Shown: positions 26,214 to 39,430, counted from the first letter of the stretch. The stretch: 64,000 nucleotides of DNA from Viscum album (GCA_963277665.1 OY728136.1:1975874576-1975938575); one strand, 5' to 3'. Translations and numbers: made by a program. The notes: generated from the letters alone by a model not told the origin.

Positions 26214-27808
26214 TGCGCGTGCCTTGAAACATGACCGAAAATAGAAAATGAACTCATCTGACTCGCCGTAGTCGGTAGATGATGGAATATGGTCAAAAGG
26301 GTCCAAAAGACACCCTTATACGCCCCTCATCGAGACAAACAAGATTCGAGAAGACACTGGGAGGATTCGATTGCGAGAAGTGGAGCCAGTGAGGGGGTGT
26401 AGTGTGCCTCAATGGAGGGGCCTATTTCATTTTTTATCTTCCTCGAATACGGTGGTGTGCCACCCTCATGTTCCTTCCCACAGTTATCAATTACGCCCAA
26501 TATAATCTAATAGTATTAATATAATAATAATAACATTTATTATTCTCATTTAATATAATTTTACTTCATTAAATAACATTTAAATAAATGTTTCACAATT
26601 AATTCTGAAAACCAAAATTAATCATGGAATCAAATTAATAAAATATTAATAATAATATCATTATTAATATTACTAAATTTAAATATTTCATTTATTTAAA
26701 ATAAAATAAAAATAAATAATTTTAAAAACTGGATAACCACACAGATGACCAACACCATTGAATACCCATGAACAACCTGATGACTAAATTTAAAATCATT
26801 TAATAAAATTAAACCCCACTCCACATTTATACCTTATTTCATATTACCATTTAAAATTACCCTTCTTAGATAATGACCAACTCATCATTATTTAATCAAT
26901 TATCTCAACACAAATTAATTAAATAAAATCTGTCGCTTCGTAGCGATTAATTAAATTCTTATTGACCACTAATTTAATTAAATGAATCCCCAAAAATCCC
27001 TTATTTTTATTCATAATAATAATAACAATCACTCATAAAACCAAAATAATAATAATTCAATTATTATTTTTAGTATTATTTAACCTTAGATAAAATCCAA
27101 CAGCTCTTATTAAATAAAAAAACATCTTTATTAATTATGAGACTCATTATTTATATAGAGGTTTGCTTGAGATACCCAAAAGCCGCATTAATTTCCCATC
27201 AATATTACACCTCATTAAACATACAATTAATATATTTTAAAATAAATATTATCCCCCATTTAATTAAAAATGATTCTTAATTAATTATTATCTTAACAAA
27301 CATTTCATAATAATAAATGGTTCTTTAATAATTTATAAACACATCATTTAAATAAAAGGGTTTTTCGATAAACCAATAATTCACTGTAATTTATTCAATC
27401 ATCATTTAATTAATTCTTTATTTTTCATTTAATTAAACAACCAAAATAATTATAATTATAAATTCGCTCTTATTGTTATTACAAGATTATTTTAATTAAA
27501 TAAAAACTCTCATATAATATTTTTTAATTAAATTAAATAATTTATTAAACAGGGTAAACTGAACGGGTTGGAACGCAGCTGTGCGCTACCCATGCATATC
27601 CATTATAGTAAACTTATCCGAAATCAGTGTTCCTAAGACTCATCGGCACACTAGTGAAAATTATCAGGTAATTATGAAAGTACAAAAATGACACCATGAG
27701 GTGTTCCAACAATCTGAATGAAATTCTAGAGTTTGGGTAAAAAAATGACCTGTTGATAAACTAAAGTAAAAATAAAAAACATTTGTATTTGAACCCCATT
27801 AAATAACA

Positions 27809-28010
27809 AGGGAATTTTAATTAACCAATTTTCATTTTTGTAAATAAAATTTGAGCACCCTGTGGTGTAGTTCTATGGAGAATGAATAATTTATCATGAA
27901 ACTCATGTAACAAAATTTTCCATTCCTTTATTCTAATTAACCCATTTGATAAGGGGTATTTTTTAATTGGCATAGATTTAGAGACTAATTCAATAGTAAA
28001 ATCATCATTT
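27809..28010 (-). pseudogene. Gypsy reverse transcriptase, upstream half, split by insertion
   Basis: From about 28,010 the minus strand reads a nearly open frame including KSMPIKKYPL, then about 20 residues on KLFILHRTTPQGAQILF and a TKM tail. These line up with the gypsy reverse transcriptase start: the P-Y-RM block, the GFIRPS-SP-GAP block and the L-VKKK block. The frame then runs into the nested LTR. The continuation lies at 17,289. Confidence 0.7.
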
Positions 28011-29059
28011 CAAATTAAGTTTAATAATATAAAACACATTAATTAATTAATCATTATATTCAGTCAATATTGGTAAAAAACTTATTTGAATTTAATCCCT
28101 CTGATCTAAAAATAGATATAGGATAACAAAAGTTTATATCTTATAGAATTTTATCTTCTTATCGAAATTTTATTGAAGGTATGAATTTATTATTATATAC
28201 AAGTTAAAAATCATTCTATAAATTTATATTTCCAATCAATCTACCTTATCATGGGAAAAATCAAGTTAATGCTCTAATTAAAATTATACTCTATAAGGGG
28301 AAATAAAAAATACATAGTCGGTAAATCCTCTTCATAGACAATAGTAATATGATTTTTATAATTTATTTTTACCTTAATACTTCTCACATGTGTTTTTTGC
28401 CAAATTTTCGAGAATTAATTATTATTATCATATGTCTAATTAACCAATAAATTAATTACAAATAAAATATTATATAGATCTCAAATAAAAAACTAAATTC
28501 GAATAATATAAATAACATTTTATTTTACATAACACCATATCATTGGGTGGTCTAATATAAACACTTATAGTCCAAATGAGTTTACCCACTCCATTATTTT
28601 TGTTATCTTGATTAAATCCATCCTAATTTCAAATACATTGATTATTACTTTCATAATTACCAATATCATTACAATTAATATATATTAATATCATATTTTC
28701 ATTATTTTTTAATAATTTTATTTTAATTATGAGATAAATAATGAAACATTCCACATTAGAATCATTTTCCATATTTTATAATAGACAGTACATTTATCAT
28801 TTTCTCTACACTTATCAAAATATTGACACTTGATTTTCTGAAATCCATATTTCTTTTAGGTATTCATTCCATTTAACGTCAACATTGATCACTTTCCCCC
28901 CAAGTCATAATGGAATACATGATCATTGAATAAATAAATTTTTACATTCTCATCACATTGTAATTTTTATCTTATATTTTGAATTTATAGGATGTGAATT
29001 CCATTCAACATAATGGCTTCAATCATGATTAAAATATATTTGTTAACTATGAATATCTA

Positions 29060-29440
29060 AGATATTATTTATTCCTTACAAGGATAAATTATTGATGTTT
29101 TATTCAAAAACAAATACTAAATATTCTTCCATCAGTCTCAATTCTATGAATTGTTCTCCCATCCTTTGTTGAGTATCCTTAATTAAATTCTTATCCTAGA
29201 AAATATCCTTAAATACATCTCATTTTATGTTTTCTATTTTTTCTCTTTGTATAATAATCATTAACATTGACCACTGTTGATCCGATTCACCCTAAATAAA
29301 ATAAATAGAAATATTCACTTTTTGATGATTAAAAAAGTCATGTATTATTTTTTTCTATGTTTGTAAATAGAAATTCATCCATTGAAGTGTGAGATGATCC
29401 ATTCAAAGCTATAGGGTGTTGTTTCCTGAAATGATCAACT
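29060..29440 (-). pseudogene. Gypsy gag domain remnant, copy B
   Basis: From about 29,440 the minus strand reads FRKQHPIALNGS, then about 12 residues later an IEKNN segment, the usual start of the retrotransposon gag domain (F--PP-FNG-, W---IEKIF). After several stops, MGEQFIELRLM at 29,100-29,183 matches the EFL-LRQG region and copy A. The matrix-like upstream part and a start codon could not be fixed. Confidence 0.65.
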
Positions 29441-29500
29441 ATAGATATTAATATCTATAGTGAACATGGTTTATCTCACAAAATGATACCTCCGCCATTT

Positions 29501-30099
29501 ATATCAGGTTTATGCTGATACAAAATAGTAAATAACAAATCATTTATGATTTTAGTCATTCTATGTTGTTGTTTTGGGTGTATATTTTCTTCATAAGATT
29601 CAGTATTTCCCATATGAACAATATTCTGAACAGATGTAGTTTAGATAAGTAAATATGGTTATACTAATATATAATAACATGATATGTATAAATTAATATC
29701 TTTTTATGTCTAATTACTTACATAATCCTATCCTCTAAAATAATTTAAACCTTTATTCTCATTCCAAGTATAAATAATGGAAAATTATTCTATCTATAAT
29801 TTAATTACTACATAATAATTATTTTTCATCCATCAAGAAAAAATTGGTTTAGAATTATAAATAATTAGATCATAACTCTTAATTCCCAACCCCATACATA
29901 ATATGTTATGTAATTCATCTAAGATACCATTTATTTTACAATACAATAAATTTAAAATAAAACAGTTTTTTTTTCATAACCAATATTTATGATTTTCAAA
30001 AATATTTATTATTTTTTTCTAATAATATATAAAACTTGTGTTTTTATATTGAAAGAAGTTATGATCATGAATATATGATTAAAGGGAATAAAAATATGG
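29501..30099. other. Leader-like DNA between gag and the LTR-like repeat
   Basis: No motif was recognised. By position it would be the 5' untranslated leader of gypsy copy B. A primer binding site could not be recognised by eye. Confidence 0.4.
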
Positions 30100-31060
30100 A
30101 TGAAACGTGTTAGATCATTTAAAAAATGATATCTGGGATGTGCTAATCCACACATACGCACAAACTACATCGTCATTTTGAAATAGATATAAATGAAATA
30201 ATGTTGGTGAAATATTGTATTTATATAATGATAAATAATTAATTAATTCCATATATATACATTATATTAATCATTACCCAAAAATGTGAGAGGTGGTGAT
30301 GGAAATAGAATTACAGCGTTTCATAATGTGGCAGTCCACCGTAAACACAGACTATAGTTTCACTTCCAATTTGATAGAGAAATAATATTGATAAAATTTT
30401 ATTAAAATAAAATAAAAAATAATTTAATATGTAATATAATGTTTTAATTAATCATTTATCTTTATAGAAAATTTTAAAGAGGTATAAGAAGATATAAAAA
30501 AAATTTAGATATGAACTGTACAACTTATTTTGAAAAATAAATCAATAGTTTTGATCCTCAATCCATCATAGGTTAGTTTTATTATAAAAATATAGACTAT
30601 AGGGATTAGGAGGGGTTTAATAAAAAATTGGTTTTTATTATCATATTAAAAATCCACTTTAGATTTGTAGTTGAAAGGATATGGGTGTCCTTTTATAAGT
30701 GGGTAGAAGATATATATTGTAAATTTTAAATGATTCAAGCATATTAATGTATTACTCAATCAAAATTGGTAAAAAATAAACAATTTTGGAATATTATATA
30801 ATTTATTTTCAATATATTTCAATCCAATGGTATTTAGATATTTTTAGGTCATTTCCTCCTTTATAACTTATATGTAACACCCTTGCAATTCAGTTTTATT
30901 CTTAACCATGGAAAATTATTTTTACTTATATTTTAACATAATATGAACATAAAATAAGTTAAAAATTATTACCAAATATTAATTACTCAAATTAAATATA
31001 TTAAATACATTTTATCAGATTTAATTCTAGAAATTATAAATGTTTAATTTATATTTATAA
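30100..31060 (-). repeat. LTR-like repeat family R, copy 3
   Basis: Colinear with 8,340-9,250 and 39,560-40,880 in the same orientation. It lies upstream of gypsy gag (as a 5' LTR would) and also downstream of the copia reverse transcriptase at 33.0 kb (as a copia 3' LTR would). Copia 30-41 kb has matching repeats at both ends, which favours a copia LTR. Gypsy copies A and B also end in it, which favours a gypsy LTR. The two readings cannot be separated by eye. Confidence 0.5.
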
Positions 31061-33025
31061 CCGCAAAACATGATGAAAAATTTGTTTTCAGAAAAATTTC
31101 ATTTAATTATAAAAAATTATTTATACCAAAGTAATGTATAAAGTTTTTAAAAAATTCCCTAATGTGATTTTAAATCATCCCAAGGAACAAATAAAAATAT
31201 AAACCAAATATCAAAAATAATTTTTCTTTATAAATAATTGAACAATAAATAAACCTTACTGTAAAAATTAATATGTTCACAATTAATCAAAAAAACTAAT
31301 CATAAAATACTCAAATATTCACCATAAGATAATTTTAAGATGATGATTCCCAAAATTAAGTTCTTTTTTTTAATATTCAAATTATGTGATTTCTTAAATA
31401 AATATTTGTAATAAAACCATATAATACATTAAATCCCTATTTTGATAGTAATAAATTTTATTTCATTTTGAATGAAAAATTACCTAATATTATTTTATTC
31501 AGTATTAATCTATAAAATATATTTATTTATTGTAAATATGAAAGGAAAATTATTAATCATAACATTAATATGGTTTTTCTAAAAAGATTTCTCTCCCAAT
31601 TCCATCTACATTCAATAAAATAAATTTATGTCATCTGAATATGAATTCAAATTCAATTCATCACTTTTGATGAGATTTCATTTATAATAGTATTGAAATA
31701 ATTTTAATAAATGTTTTATGATACTCATAAATTAATTATCATAGATACATTTTATTATTTCCTCCATGATTTGAATTTTTTTTCATTGTACACATCACCT
31801 AAAAAATAATATCTCAGTCATCAATGTTGTAGCGTGTTCATGAAAATAGTGTATAGGTCCTCCTGGAAAAATAATTTTCAAAAAATAGTCCTCTATACAT
31901 GCTTTTATTTTTCCACAAAAATTATGTAAAATTAAATAAAAAATATATTACATCATGAAATCTTCAATTTTCAATTAGGGATTTCAATTATTCATATATA
32001 CACTCAAAACTGTGTCTAAAATTACAATTTAATGTATCTGGCCTTTGAAAAATAATTTCGACACTCAAAATATCATCTATCATATTTTATAAATAACAAT
32101 GTTCCCTTTTCACTTCAAATAAACTAGTCATAATCTATAAAATTATTTTATCCATATTCATAATGTTGACTCACTCCAATATAAAAAATTTCACAACATT
32201 TTTACATATCAAAAAAATTCCAACTTTTGGGATATAATTGTATGATTTTTATTGGAAATGAAAATAAATCATTTACCATGACCTGTAAAATGATCATTAA
32301 AACCACAATAGTAATCTTATTCAAATGAAATTTTTTATTGGAATCCAAAAATTAAAATATTGACGATATCATTCAAAAATATGATATATCCAACTTGATG
32401 TTATTTCTTTGTTTCTCAAACTCCACCACATTCTAAAATGTTCTAGAAAAATCAATTCAAACCCCATAAAGCATATATTAAAATTATTTAACCCCTATAA
32501 AATTTATTAAAAATATGTAAAATATTATACATTTTCATGCAACTAATAATCACACCCTTTTTATTTTTTTCAATATTACTCAAAATTTCAGTTCAAATAT
32601 TTTCTCTTATATTATCCTATTGAATTAGAACAAACAAAAGTCCTAAAGTTCATGTCCATCTCTCCCATATATATAATAAAGGCAAATATTCTTCAATAAA
32701 TAGTTTATCACTCATCTGAAGGAAATGTGTCAGGAATCAATTAACATTATTAAATAGTGATAAAGATCAATATATAAATAAGATTGATTAACTCTAAAAT
32801 CAATGTTGTTTAAAAAAATAACATTTTATTCCAATTTATATAATATCATTATAAATTTTCCATCGTAAGAAATTTATTAAATATTTTCATGAAAAAGAAT
32901 TATTCTCCCCTTTAAATTAAAAATTATCAAAAAAGATGGGGAAGTTATTATAAACAATAATTTGTGATTATAGTGATATGGTTTCATATCTACCCATTAT
33001 CTCAAATTTTTATATGCTTTTGTGG
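31061..33025 (-). other. Probable 3' part of decayed copia interior
   Basis: By distance from the reverse transcriptase start at 33,085 this stretch should hold the rest of reverse transcriptase and RNase H. No conserved block could be read with confidence. A possible trace of the YVDD block near 32,780 is too weak to claim. Confidence 0.35.
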
Positions 33026-33085
33026 TGGGAGGTCTTTTTGATTATATAACCAAAATTCTCCATTAAAATAAACATCTAGATTTAC
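33026..33085 (-). pseudogene. Ty1/copia reverse transcriptase remnant (amino-terminal block)
   Basis: On the minus strand from 33,085 the open frame reads VNLDVYFNGEFWLYNQKDLPP. This fits the conserved DVK-AFLNG-L---VYV-QPPGF block in spacing and in most key positions, with a short deletion. It lies about 2 kb downstream of the integrase remnant at 35.1 kb, the normal distance for copia elements. Confidence 0.5.
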
Positions 33086-35095
33086 AGTTCCTCAAGAAAT
33101 ACTATCTTCAAGATATTATATTTTACAGAAATGTAATTTGATCATGACTGCATCCCAAGAATACAAGAAATATTTATTTTACACCCAATATCATAGAAAA
33201 TAATCCATTTATACTCCAAAAAATATTCATATCCAATTGTTAGCTATCCAGCAAATATTTTTTAATGTTTCATGTGATATAGTGATACACTTATACTCAA
33301 TGGAATTCAATTAAATAAATTATTTCATTTTTTATTCAATGACACTCATCTTCCACCCATGAATAAATATCCTTTTTATGTGAAGTTATAGACATTAACA
33401 TAACAAGGCCAATTAGAAACACTAATTAATTTTAATTACATATCTCAATTCATATAATATGTTAGTACATAAGTATATATTTTCATAACATACCATAGAA
33501 TCTGCTTTGTTGAGATCAATTATTACTCATTATAATATGATTGATACCTAGAGAAATGTATGATAACAATACTATATCTAACCATAAGAAAATAAAATAC
33601 ATGAAATAACAACAGAATTCCAATAAAAATTCTCATTCAAATTCTATTAATCTTTAGCCATTGTAATTTTTTTGTACTGTAATTTTGTAGACACTCCTCT
33701 CAATAATTTCATCTAAAATTTGATTAACATCTCCTTCTTATAAATTTCTGAGGAGAAAAAAACAGGACCAGAATATTAGGTAATTTATAATCCCAACAAT
33801 AATTTCTTCTCCACAAGTAATTATATATCAAATATATACCCTATTAATATTGATATATCATTAAATTAGGGTCCTTCATCTTTGTAAATGTTTATATAAT
33901 TTTAATTTTTGATCTCATTAACATTAGCATTCTTGATGAGTGATGTAATGATAGACATCCCCACACACAATTTTTTTTTATTTTTCAATAATATGAAATT
34001 AATTATATATAAATATTAATTAATAATGAATTACTATTCTTTTTGGAATTGTTTCAAACGATGGACTTTTGCTTCCAATTTGTGTAACTTTATTCTATTA
34101 GTATGTTGAAAAAGATTCTTAGGCATATGAATATAATTTTTTTCTTTTTTTCAGCATTTAAGAATTCAAATTACACATCCATTTTATAGATATTATAATT
34201 TCATTGTAGTATAATGGAAATAAATTTCACAATGGAATTAGATTTTGATTTTGGGTAAAATGTATCATTATGGTCTAGTCAATAATTTTTGGAAAAGACC
34301 TTGTATGATAATTTAGATTTATTTCATACTGGATCATGTAATAATGCATTTTTTTTAAATCATGTTTTATTAAAATGATATTATTTTATCCATGTCTTTA
34401 TACATGATCATAAAACATATTATTCTAAATATAGTTTAAATATTTATTCACATCATAAATTCATTTCCTATACTCTAAGACCTCATCGGTAATTTTATGA
34501 TGAATCATTGAAAATATACTAATAGGGCATGTTCCTTGTATTTTTTTATTTTTTATACCCCATAATTTTAAAATCTAATAATATTATCATCATCAATCTG
34601 TATTATAATTATAAATTATTTATAGTGTTCCAAAAAAATGTATAATTTAGTACTATATTTAAGATAATATATATTTTAATCATTTATTTCTACAGTATCA
34701 TTATTTTTAATAGTAAATTTTGTAGTGATTTGATAAATATTTTTATCACATGTGACTAATTTTCTAATCTCTTCATCATTATCAATGACAATATAGTCAT
34801 CATTTTAACCTATATTCTACCATTTTTTATTATATAATTCATTGAAAATTTAATTTAGTGTCTAATTATAAATATTTCAACTTTATATTTTTCATCAAAA
34901 TTTCCACCAACTCTTCCATTCGTATTATTCATGAATGGAATCCAAAATAATATCATTTTTTTATATTTTTATTATTATTAAAAAAAATTATGTATTCAAA
35001 TAATAGTTAGACAACAATAAATATTTCTATTGAATAATTCCATCAGTCATAAGATCTTTTATCATGTTGTATCTTATGGTTTCATTCTATGTTTG

Positions 35096-35240
35096 TATGG
35101 ATTTACCCATATCGATAATGATCATATTCTTCCTTTCAGATACTCTATTTTATTATGGAGTGTATGGTGAACTGAATTCATTGCTTATGCCATGTTTCTA
35201 AATAAATAATAAATTCTATCTATTTCGTATTCACACAAAT
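35096..35240 (-). pseudogene. Ty1/copia integrase remnant
   Basis: From 35,197 the minus strand reads KHGISNEFSSPYTP, two TAA stops, NRV, ERKN and then IDMGKSI. This is the end of the copia integrase core (KHGI--EFSAPYTPQQNG, ERKNRT, MARTM). The two stops stand exactly where two glutamine codons are expected, so CAACAA has become TAATAA. Weaker traces continue rightward to about 35,240. It is the clearest copia marker in the window. Confidence 0.8.
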
Positions 35241-38200
35241 TATTATATTTCAACCTTTTTAGAGAACAACAATTTTGTTTCACAGCAAGTCTTCTGAAAC
35301 ATATAATCATACTCTATGCTTCGATTTTTCTATATATAAATATAATATAAATAATTTTTATAAATCATTAATAAATGTAATGAAATTATTATATTCATTT
35401 ATTAAATTAATACTCCTAGTACCATAAACAATTTAGTATACTAACTCGAACAGTAATTGGGATTGAATTCTAACACATTCATCGCATATTTTCACCATTA
35501 TAAAGTCTTTCCAAAAAAATATTAGTGATTTTGTATTTCCATATAAAAAGAATATTTAGATTAGTAGCATATTTAAAAAAAATATTATATTATGGCTATG
35601 ATGACCATGGCTTCTATTATGTGGGTTGTTTTTTGATATTAGATACATATAAAAATAAGTTTATACTTATCCAACCAAAAATTAGGTTCCATTAGTTCCA
35701 ATTATTAGTAAATAAACAACACCATGATTCAATATATTCAGGATGAAATCACTATTTCCAAATATCACCTTGTTATAATCATTATATATTTGTGAAAATT
35801 TGGAAACATTCTACTTCTCTAATAAAAAAATAGTACATTGACACAATTACGTTTTATTTCATTAATACTTAGTATTGTAACAGTATTGAACAATAAATAA
35901 CTATTATTTAAAATGATAAAATATCCAATATATATTTGATTTATATTTCAAATTAGTTATATTACCTACAAATTTTGAGTAGAATTGTTTTCCTAATCTG
36001 TGGATTTTTATTTTTTTCCATTAAAGAAACAATATCAATATCTTCTTTTTAAATGGATCAATTAATTTCATGCACTTTTTGATCATAAAATAGATATCTT
36101 ACTGATCTATTAAAAATATATGATCCTCAAATAATGCGTTTTACTCTTGAACACAACATTAACATAAAAAATTCATTTATTATTTTTTTCATCTCATATT
36201 TCATTAAAACTTAATGTAACCATTTGATTATATTTTAATGTTTTCTCATTTATATTATATGAAAAAAAAATTATTTTCATGGTAATTTACTATATACTAG
36301 TATGTATTATTATTATGATTAAAATTATACAACAATGAAAATATACCTAAAATATTATTTGCTGGTAAAAATTATTCTCATACATGGGTTGTTCTCAAAT
36401 CCATTTTTCATATCTCTAGTTTGATTATTTTTGTAATAATTCTCACTAAACTCCTCCTTGGATAGTTAGGTTTAACATCGGATTTATCACAAAAATAATC
36501 ACCCTTCTAATTTGACTAAATATCAAATAGTCTATATATTTATTATATGGAATAACTGTTTTTCAATTTCTGTAAATGCCAAAAACTATGATATTTTGAG
36601 ATAAATTTCCATCAGAAATTTTCCTCATTAATTTATAATCTATTGTGAACCTATGTATCATAGATTATTCTATAATAAAAAATAATTAAATTGTCCCATT
36701 AACATAATTTTATTCTCAAACAGCATATAACAGACATATTTCTTAGTGGAACCTCAATATTAATTACACTCGAATTTAATCACATCCATCTCATTTGGAA
36801 TTATTTTAATTTTTAGTTCATGAATTTATATATCACTATTAATTATATTTAATTTCAAGTCATCATGGTAATCATTCTCTTAATATTAATAGGTATTAAT
36901 ATTTAAATATCCTTGATTACATCTATATTTTAAATATTTAATTTTTTTTACATCAGCATTACTAATTTTTATTTTAATTTTTAACTTATATTCTTATAAG
37001 CTCTTTTAGGTAAAATTTATTCCTAATGATAATAGTGTAGTATTCATCAAATTAACCTTATTATTAATTAAAATCCGTACAAATATGGGTGTCATCCTCT
37101 AAAGATATTATGTATTCCTTATATTGAGCAATCAAAACATTTTAGGAAGATGTTTAGAACTCTTATAATCATTGATTCTATACTTACTATCATACACATA
37201 TTATTATATAGATTTAATTACAGTATAATGAATTTATATTAAATTTTATTCTTCCCTTTTGTTAAGGTAGATTCTGTTTAAGAGACGCTCCTTTAATGAT
37301 AAATCCTTTGAGTTATTACCCATCATTATTATCCTTCATAATACTCAAACAATACATCGAAAAAAGTGACTAATAATACAATAATTAAAAAATTTAAATT
37401 TTTCCATTCCATGATAGTCACAATTTTACTTTTTTTGTTTTATTGAAATCAAAGAGAAAAAATCATCAATGACTTCCATGCACCCATCTTCATTATATTA
37501 TAATTTACCATCATGAATTATAATAATTTTTTGAATATTTTTTATGAAATTTCGTTCTTCTTATAGTCCTTATTTTTCAATGGATTTACTCTTCTTATCT
37601 CATAAGAATGTTGAGTTGTATGATGTTCATCAATCATGATGTTTTATAGAACTCTGTCATTATGTAAAAAATCATTCCATACAATATATCTTGAATTTCT
37701 TATATTACTATTACACAATAATGGATTCAATTTGTTATATGCTCTAATTCATAATAAAGGTTCATAAATAAAATATTTATCAACCAAATCATATCTGATG
37801 GGAGTGAAATGTAATTATGTACTAAAGGAATTCACTTCGTACATCAGAATGAATCCCGATATATACTCAACCTACACTTTTTGGGTTATTAATACTAGAT
37901 GTGGTTATACCCAAACATCATCCACTTATAGAATCGATAAAATATTGTATTTAAATAAAAACTACCAAATCTAAATCATACCAAAATATTCTGATTTCAT
38001 CCTATGACAAATACATAATTTCCCTCACATGGTACTATTCCCTAATCTATGTTTTTCTAAACCTACATCCCTTGTTTTCTACAAATAATCTCCTGATAAA
38101 AATAATAAAATCCATGATCATGTTATTTTAGATTTGGGGTCACATTGTTACATTTTCATTAGATACATTGAATCTCATAATAAAGGACAAAATATGTTAT

Positions 38201-39430
38201 TAGTAATGGTAAAATAGACATATACATAAAATAAATCACACTTTCGAAAATAAAAAATAAAAAATTTAGTGAATATAAATAATATACCTCATCAAACTCT
38301 TCCAATAATTATATTATCATATCATGGGGAAAGGAAACATGATAAAGCAGTCTCCTCAAAATCCCAATTTGGGTAATATAAAATAGAATCCATATTTATC
38401 AAATGATGAGGATGGAGTTGTTAAAATATATTCCAAGTAGATTATATGTAAAATAAATTGTTGAAGTCTTTTATGATTTGAAATACCAATAAAATAACAT
38501 TAAAACATTATTAAGAAGATAATATTTCATTGTGAAATCAAATATTTAAAATTTAATAAATTTAAAAATAATATGGAAAATTATTCATTAATTTAACTAT
38601 GGAAAAAATTTATTGTATGGTTTAAATCATTGCGAAATATTAAAACTAGGAAATTTAGTTCATGCAATATTAGTTAAAAAAATCATCCCATTTACAATTT
38701 TTTAAAATGTCAAAAAAGAACCTTGTCAAAAAAAGTAAATAGTACTCTATTTAATGAGTTTTTTAGAAAATTATAAAATTGAAAAACTAAAATTAAATAG
38801 TATTTGTATAATTTTAAAACATTCATGAAAACATTTTCAGAAAACATAGACATGGAATAGAATGATTCTTGAACGAATTGTAAACCATAGTCGGTTTTCT
38901 GAAGAAAAAAAATCATTTTTTTTGTACTGCCAATAATGGTAAAAATGAAACCAGTAAATTAAAATTAATAAATAGCTGATGTATAAAAATACAAATTTTA
39001 TTGAATATATATATATATCAAAAAATTCTCCCAATGAATAATTAAACATAAACAATCCATACTAATAATAATATTTTAAAACAAACCAGCATGGCATTGG
39101 TATCGATTGAATTATAACCCCTTAAATTAGATAAAACAAAATTAAATATTAAAAAAAATGAATATAAGGGGAATAATTTTATATCATATAAAATGAGAAT
39201 TGTATACACCACATGAGTGAAATATGTTATCAATGAGGTATTTGTCTCACAGAAAGAAACACGAGACAAGTATCTCTTAACATAGGTATGAATTATTTTA
39301 TATTTGTTTGAAACTCAACATAATGAATATATAATTATTATAAAACTATAATAGAACAATTTTTATATATATAATACCATATATGGTTTATTTATAATCA
39401 TTTATCACACTTTTATTAATAATTACTTAT
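35241..39430 (-). other. Decayed copia 5' interior and anonymous DNA
   Basis: By position this should hold the start of integrase, protease and gag. A lysine-rich segment at about 37,560-37,620 (minus) recalls the basic part of copia gag, but no zinc knuckle was found. A plus-strand string around 38,130-38,220 reads like a retroelement protease start (V-LDLGSHC) but lacks the active-site DSG or DTG and was not accepted. Open frames at 38,710-39,269 (minus) have no recognisable motif. Confidence 0.35.

Larger units (their letters stand above)
17290..27808 (-). mobile_element. Nested large non-autonomous LTR retrotransposon (LARD-like)
   Basis: Two long direct repeats (17,290-21,652 and 23,796-27,808) enclose a 2.1 kb interior. 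Both repeats start TGTC-CGAC and end AATAACA on the plus strand, so they have TG...CA ends. Immediately inside the right repeat the minus strand carries a primer-binding-like site, which sets the orientation. No gag, protease, polymerase or integrase motif was found inside. Very long LTRs around a short non-coding interior match the LARD class known from cereals. It sits inside a gypsy reverse transcriptase frame. No clear 5-base target duplication remains. Ends are good to about 30 bases. Confidence 0.7.
23796..27808 (-). repeat. 5' LTR of the LARD-like element (right copy, 4.01 kb)
   Basis: Homologous along its length to 17,290-21,652. It keeps more CpG than its partner, for example around 26,210-26,460 where the left copy has TG or CA instead. 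It has one rather than two copies of the ~0.4 kb unit and a longer (TA)n tract. It should contain the element promoter, reading leftward; no single TATA box can be picked out in this composition. Confidence 0.7.
27809..29500 (-). mobile_element. Ty3/gypsy tandem copy B, right part (gag to reverse transcriptase start)
   Basis: Resumption of the interrupted copy. 28,080-29,230 is colinear with 12,720-13,870 of copy A. It continues to the right beyond the point where copy A stops, and so keeps the amino-terminal part of gag (to about 29,440). Order on the minus strand is gag, a protease region without readable motif (about 28,050-29,050), then the start of reverse transcriptase. Confidence 0.7.

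Noticed and set aside
38130..38220. Plus-strand string resembling a retroelement protease start
   Set aside because: It lacks the DSG/DTG active-site triplet and lies on the opposite strand to the copia coding around it.
38710..39269. Three overlapping minus-strand open frames as a gene
   Set aside because: Hydrophobic AT-driven composition, three different frames and no retroelement or other motif.
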